A DNA stretch of 8,240 bases from Alphaproteobacteria bacterium UBA7691 (GTDB taxonomy: Bacteria > Pseudomonadota > Alphaproteobacteria > Ferrovibrionales > Ferrovibrionaceae): positions 1-8,240 of the forward strand of contig DLGP01000108.1 in NCBI GenBank assembly GCA_002482765.1, written 5' to 3'. Below the pieces are notes generated by a model, which searched no databases, was not told the origin of the DNA, and saw nothing but the letters and a program-made list of their open reading frames with translations. Position 1 is the stretch's first letter. Every line of letters begins with the position of its first letter. The translations under genes and the position numbers were made by a program. Shown here piece after piece: positions 6,485 to 8,240 of the stretch.

Positions 6485-6485
6485 G

Positions 6486-7955
6486 ATGAGCGAGAACGCG
6501 GAAAAGAACTATATCCAGGGCGCCACCGGCGCTTGGGAGATTGTCATCGGCATGGAAGTGCATGCCCAGGTCTCGTCCAAGGCCAAGCTGTTTTCCGGCG
6601 CCTCTGCCACTTATGGCGGCGAGCCGAATGATCATGTCAGCCTGGTGGATGCGGCGATGCCCGGCATGCTGCCGGTGATCAACGGCTATTGTGTTGAACA
6701 GGCGGTGCGCACCGGCCTTGGCCTCAAGGCGCAGATCAATCTGCATTCGGTATTCGACCGCAAGAACTACTTCTATGCCGATTTGCCGCAGGGCTATCAG
6801 ATCAGCCAGTATTTGCAGCCCATCGTTGGCAGCGGCCGGCTGATTCTGGACATGCCGGATGGCTCAAGCCGCGAGATCGGCATCACCCGGCTGCATCTGG
6901 AGCAGGATGCCGGCAAGAGCATGCACGACCAGTCGCCGAACCAGACCTATGTTGACCTCAACCGCTCTGGTGTGGCGCTGATGGAGATCGTGTCGGAACC
7001 CGACATGCGCAATGCCGAGGAAGCCGGCCTCTATCTCAAGAAGCTGCGCACCATCCTGCGTTATCTCGGCACTTGCGATGGCAATATGGAAGAAGGCTCG
7101 ATGCGCGCCGACGTGAATGTCAGCGTGCGCAAGCCCGGCGGCCCGCTCGGCACGCGCTGCGAGATCAAGAATGTGAATTCGGTGCGCTTTGTGATGCAGG
7201 CGATCGAATACGAGGCACGGCGCCAGATCGATATCATCGAAGGCGGCGGCAGCATCGCGCAGGAGACACGCCTGTTTGATACCGGGCGTGGTGTCACTCG
7301 TTCGATGCGCTCGAAGGAAGAGGCGCATGATTACCGCTACTTCCCCGATCCGGACCTGCTGCCGTTGGAACTGGATGCGGCCGAAGTGGCGCGCATCAAG
7401 GCCGACCTGCCGGAACTGCCGGATGAGAAGAAGGCCCGTTTCATTGAGAAACTCGGCCTCTCGCCCTATGACGCCGCCGTGCTGTCGGCCGAAAAGGAAG
7501 CCGCTGACTTCTACGAGGCGGTGGCCAAGGGCCGCGATGGCAAACTCTGCGCCAATTGGGTGATTGGCGATTATTTCGGCTTCCTCAACAAATCCGGCCA
7601 GTCGATGGCGGATTTTGTCATCACGCCGGAAAAACTTGGCGGCCTGATCGACCTGATTGCCGACAACACCATCTCCAACCGCCTGGCCAAGGATGTGTTC
7701 GCGCTGATGGTGGAAAGCGGCAAGGATGCCGCCACCATCGTGGACGAAAACGGCATGCGCCAGGTGACCGATACCGGCGCCATCGAAGCCGTGATCGATC
7801 AGGTGATGGCCGCCAATCCAGACAAGGTGGCGGAATTCCGCTCGGGCAAGGACAAACTGTTCGGCTTCTTCGTCGGCCAGACCATGAAGGCTTCCGGCGG
7901 CAAGGCCAATCCGGCGGCGGTGAACGAGTTGCTGAAGAAGAAACTGGCGGGTTGA
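6486..7955 (+). CDS. gatB: Asp-tRNA(Asn)/Glu-tRNA(Gln) amidotransferase subunit B
   Basis: GatB activates the side-chain carboxyl of mischarged tRNA with ATP and amidates it with ammonia from GatA. The 489 residues are full length. Domains in order are the GatB catalytic cradle (about 15-300), with WEIVIGMEVHAQ (17-28), YADLPQGYQISQYLQPI (97-113), LHLEQDAGKSMHD (136-148), MEEGSMRADVNVSV (201-214) and HDYRYFPDPDLLPL (281-294). A helical domain follows, then a C-terminal YqeY-like tRNA-binding domain (about 340-489) ending NPAAVNELLKKKLAG. I chose ATG 6486 over an in-frame upstream start at 6426 because the extension lies inside gatA, while MSENAEKNYIQG gives a family-like N terminus with GGAG at 6474-6477, 8 nt upstream. 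It is the last gene of the gat operon. Confidence 0.97.
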   Translation: MSENAEKNYIQGATGAWEIVIGMEVHAQVSSKAKLFSGASATYGGEPNDHVSLVDAAMPGMLPVINGYCVEQAVRTGLGLKAQINLHSVFDRKNYFYADLPQGYQISQYLQPIVGSGRLILDMPDGSSREIGITRLHLEQDAGKSMHDQSPNQTYVDLNRSGVALMEIVSEPDMRNAEEAGLYLKKLRTILRYLGTCDGNMEEGSMRADVNVSVRKPGGPLGTRCEIKNVNSVRFVMQAIEYEARRQIDIIEGGGSIAQETRLFDTGRGVTRSMRSKEEAHDYRYFPDPDLLPLELDAAEVARIKADLPELPDEKKARFIEKLGLSPYDAAVLSAEKEAADFYEAVAKGRDGKLCANWVIGDYFGFLNKSGQSMADFVITPEKLGGLIDLIADNTISNRLAKDVFALMVESGKDAATIVDENGMRQVTDTGAIEAVIDQVMAANPDKVAEFRSGKDKLFGFFVGQTMKASGGKANPAAVNELLKKKLAG

Positions 7956-7965
7956 TAAAACCCGC
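7947..7965 (+). terminator. Weak hairpin at the gatB stop codon
   Basis: GCGGGTT at 7947-7953 pairs with AACCCGC at 7959-7965 around a GATAA loop; the gatB stop codon TGA (7953-7955) starts in the left arm and runs into the loop. No T-tract follows (GTGATATGG). This is at best a weak terminator of the gatCAB operon, and it may be a chance stem in GC-rich DNA. Confidence 0.35.
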
Positions 7966-7976
7966 GTGATATGGGG

Positions 7977-8004
7977 TTGACCGGTGCGGGGCAATGGCTA
8001 CCTT
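7977..8004 (+). promoter_or_regulatory. Candidate promoter for the dsbD/scsB-like gene, positioned for a leaderless mRNA
   Basis: TTGACC at 7977-7982 and TACCTT at 7999-8004 are separated by 16 bp. Read another way, TTGACCG, 13 bp, then GCTACCTT (from 7997) resembles the Caulobacter-type housekeeping promoter with its GCTA-like -10. The -10 ends 6 bp before ATG 8011, so the expected first transcribed base is the A of that ATG or very near it. No Shine-Dalgarno sequence precedes the ATG, which agrees with leaderless translation. This is inferred from motif and spacing only. Confidence 0.5.
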
Positions 8005-8025
8005 CTAGCCATGTCGCACCGGTCA
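7978..8025. repeat. Interrupted palindrome spanning promoter and start codon
   Basis: The outer arms TGACCGGTGCG (7978-7988) and CGCACCGGTCA (8015-8025) are perfect 11-bp inverted repeats. Nested inside, ATGGCTA (7994-8000) and TAGCCAT (8006-8012) are a second perfect 7-bp pair around a CCTTC loop. The right inner arm contains the first two bases of the proposed ATG, and the left outer arm overlaps the -35. In RNA made by read-through from gatB this would fold into a long stem that hides the start; in DNA it could be an operator with two half-sites. Confidence 0.65.
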
Positions 8026-8240
8026 CTCATGTTCGTTTTCGCCTTGCTGCTGCTGCCTTTCACGGCGGCGGCGCAGCCTGTCATCACGGAATATTCCGAA
8101 GCTGAATTGATCACCGAGCGCAGCAGCATTGCGCCGGGTGAGACAATCCAGGCCGGTTTGCGGCTAAAGCACCGCGAGCATTGGCATTCCTACTGGCGCA
8201 ATCCCGGTGATTCCGGCTTGCCGACCGAATTGACCTGGAC
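8011..8240 (+). CDS. DsbD/ScsB-family thiol:disulfide reductase, N-terminal part (3' truncated by window)
   Basis: The first 76 residues of an exported or membrane protein are visible and the frame is open at the window edge. An N-terminal signal (MSHRSLMFVFALLLLPFTAAAQ) probably cuts after Ala21. Then HWHSYWRNPGDSGLPTELTW (57-76) is the characteristic W-H-x-YWRNPGDSG-x-P segment of the periplasmic N-terminal domain of alphaproteobacterial DsbD/ScsB-like proteins. These carry electrons from cytoplasmic thioredoxin through a membrane domain to periplasmic partners. The redox-active cysteines of the membrane and thioredoxin-like domains would lie beyond the window and cannot be checked. Two in-frame starts exist, ATG 8011 and ATG 8029, and neither has a Shine-Dalgarno sequence. 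I prefer 8011 because a promoter-like element fits a leaderless start there; 8029 would leave a shorter but still plausible signal peptide. Confidence 0.82.
   Translation, partial: MSHRSLMFVFALLLLPFTAAAQPVITEYSEAELITERSSIAPGETIQAGLRLKHREHWHSYWRNPGDSGLPTELTW

Noticed and set aside
6426..6485. In-frame upstream start for gatB inside gatA
   Set aside because: The added 20 residues are an Arg-rich readout of gatA codons. ATG 6486 has its own GGAG and yields a typical GatB N terminus.
6864..7994. 376-codon minus-strand frame opposite gatB
   Set aside because: Low-information, His- and Arg-rich translation antisense to a complete gatB; nothing supports it as a gene.
1..8240. Possible novel defence, mobile or secretion system
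   Set aside because: Gene by gene the window resolves into known housekeeping and envelope families. I found no integrase, transposase, direct-repeat boundary, tRNA attachment site, toxin-antitoxin pair or cluster of unknown genes.

Overview
The window looks like an ordinary chromosomal segment of a GC-rich alphaproteobacterium. The evidence is uniformly GC-rich coding sequence with similar codon choice throughout, a gatCAB operon divergent from ruvX, an alphaproteobacterial-type cytidine deaminase-like protein, and an scsB/DsbD-type thiol-disulfide reductase start. A Rhodospirillales-like host is possible, but nothing here fixes the order or genus. No transposase, integrase, CRISPR array, tRNA, rRNA or phage gene is visible, and no gene has a base composition that stands out as foreign.

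Layout from left to right. (1) The 3' end of valS (valyl-tRNA synthetase) is followed after 6 bp by a cytidine deaminase-like gene. A 27-bp gap then leads to a small NTF2/lumazine-binding-fold protein, so these three plausibly form one rightward transcription unit ending at a perfect 10-bp hairpin. (2) A small exported OmpA-like protein on the plus strand meets, end to end with no gap, a minus-strand major facilitator transporter of the Fsr-like type. (3) A 136-bp divergent intergenic region separates this transporter from a plus-strand periplasmic solute-binding-like protein, whose 3' end overlaps the 3' end of minus-strand ruvX by 16 bp. (4) A 63-bp divergent region separates ruvX from gatC-gatA-gatB, a tightly coupled operon for the tRNA-dependent amidotransferase that makes Gln-tRNA(Gln) and/or Asn-tRNA(Asn). 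(5) After gatB, a short intergenic region carries a stop-codon hairpin, a promoter-like sequence placed exactly for a leaderless mRNA, and a long interrupted palindrome. These precede the 5' end of a DsbD/ScsB-family gene cut by the window edge.

The functional themes are translation (valS, gatCAB), RNA and nucleotide housekeeping (ruvX, the deaminase-like gene) and envelope functions (OmpA-like, MFS, solute-binding-like, DsbD-like). I did not find a novel multi-gene system. The points worth a second look are small: the palindromic, possibly leaderless dsbD-like start, the altered substrate-pocket motif of the deaminase, the OmpA-like protein lacking the peptidoglycan-binding aspartate, and two convergent gene pairs with no room for terminators.
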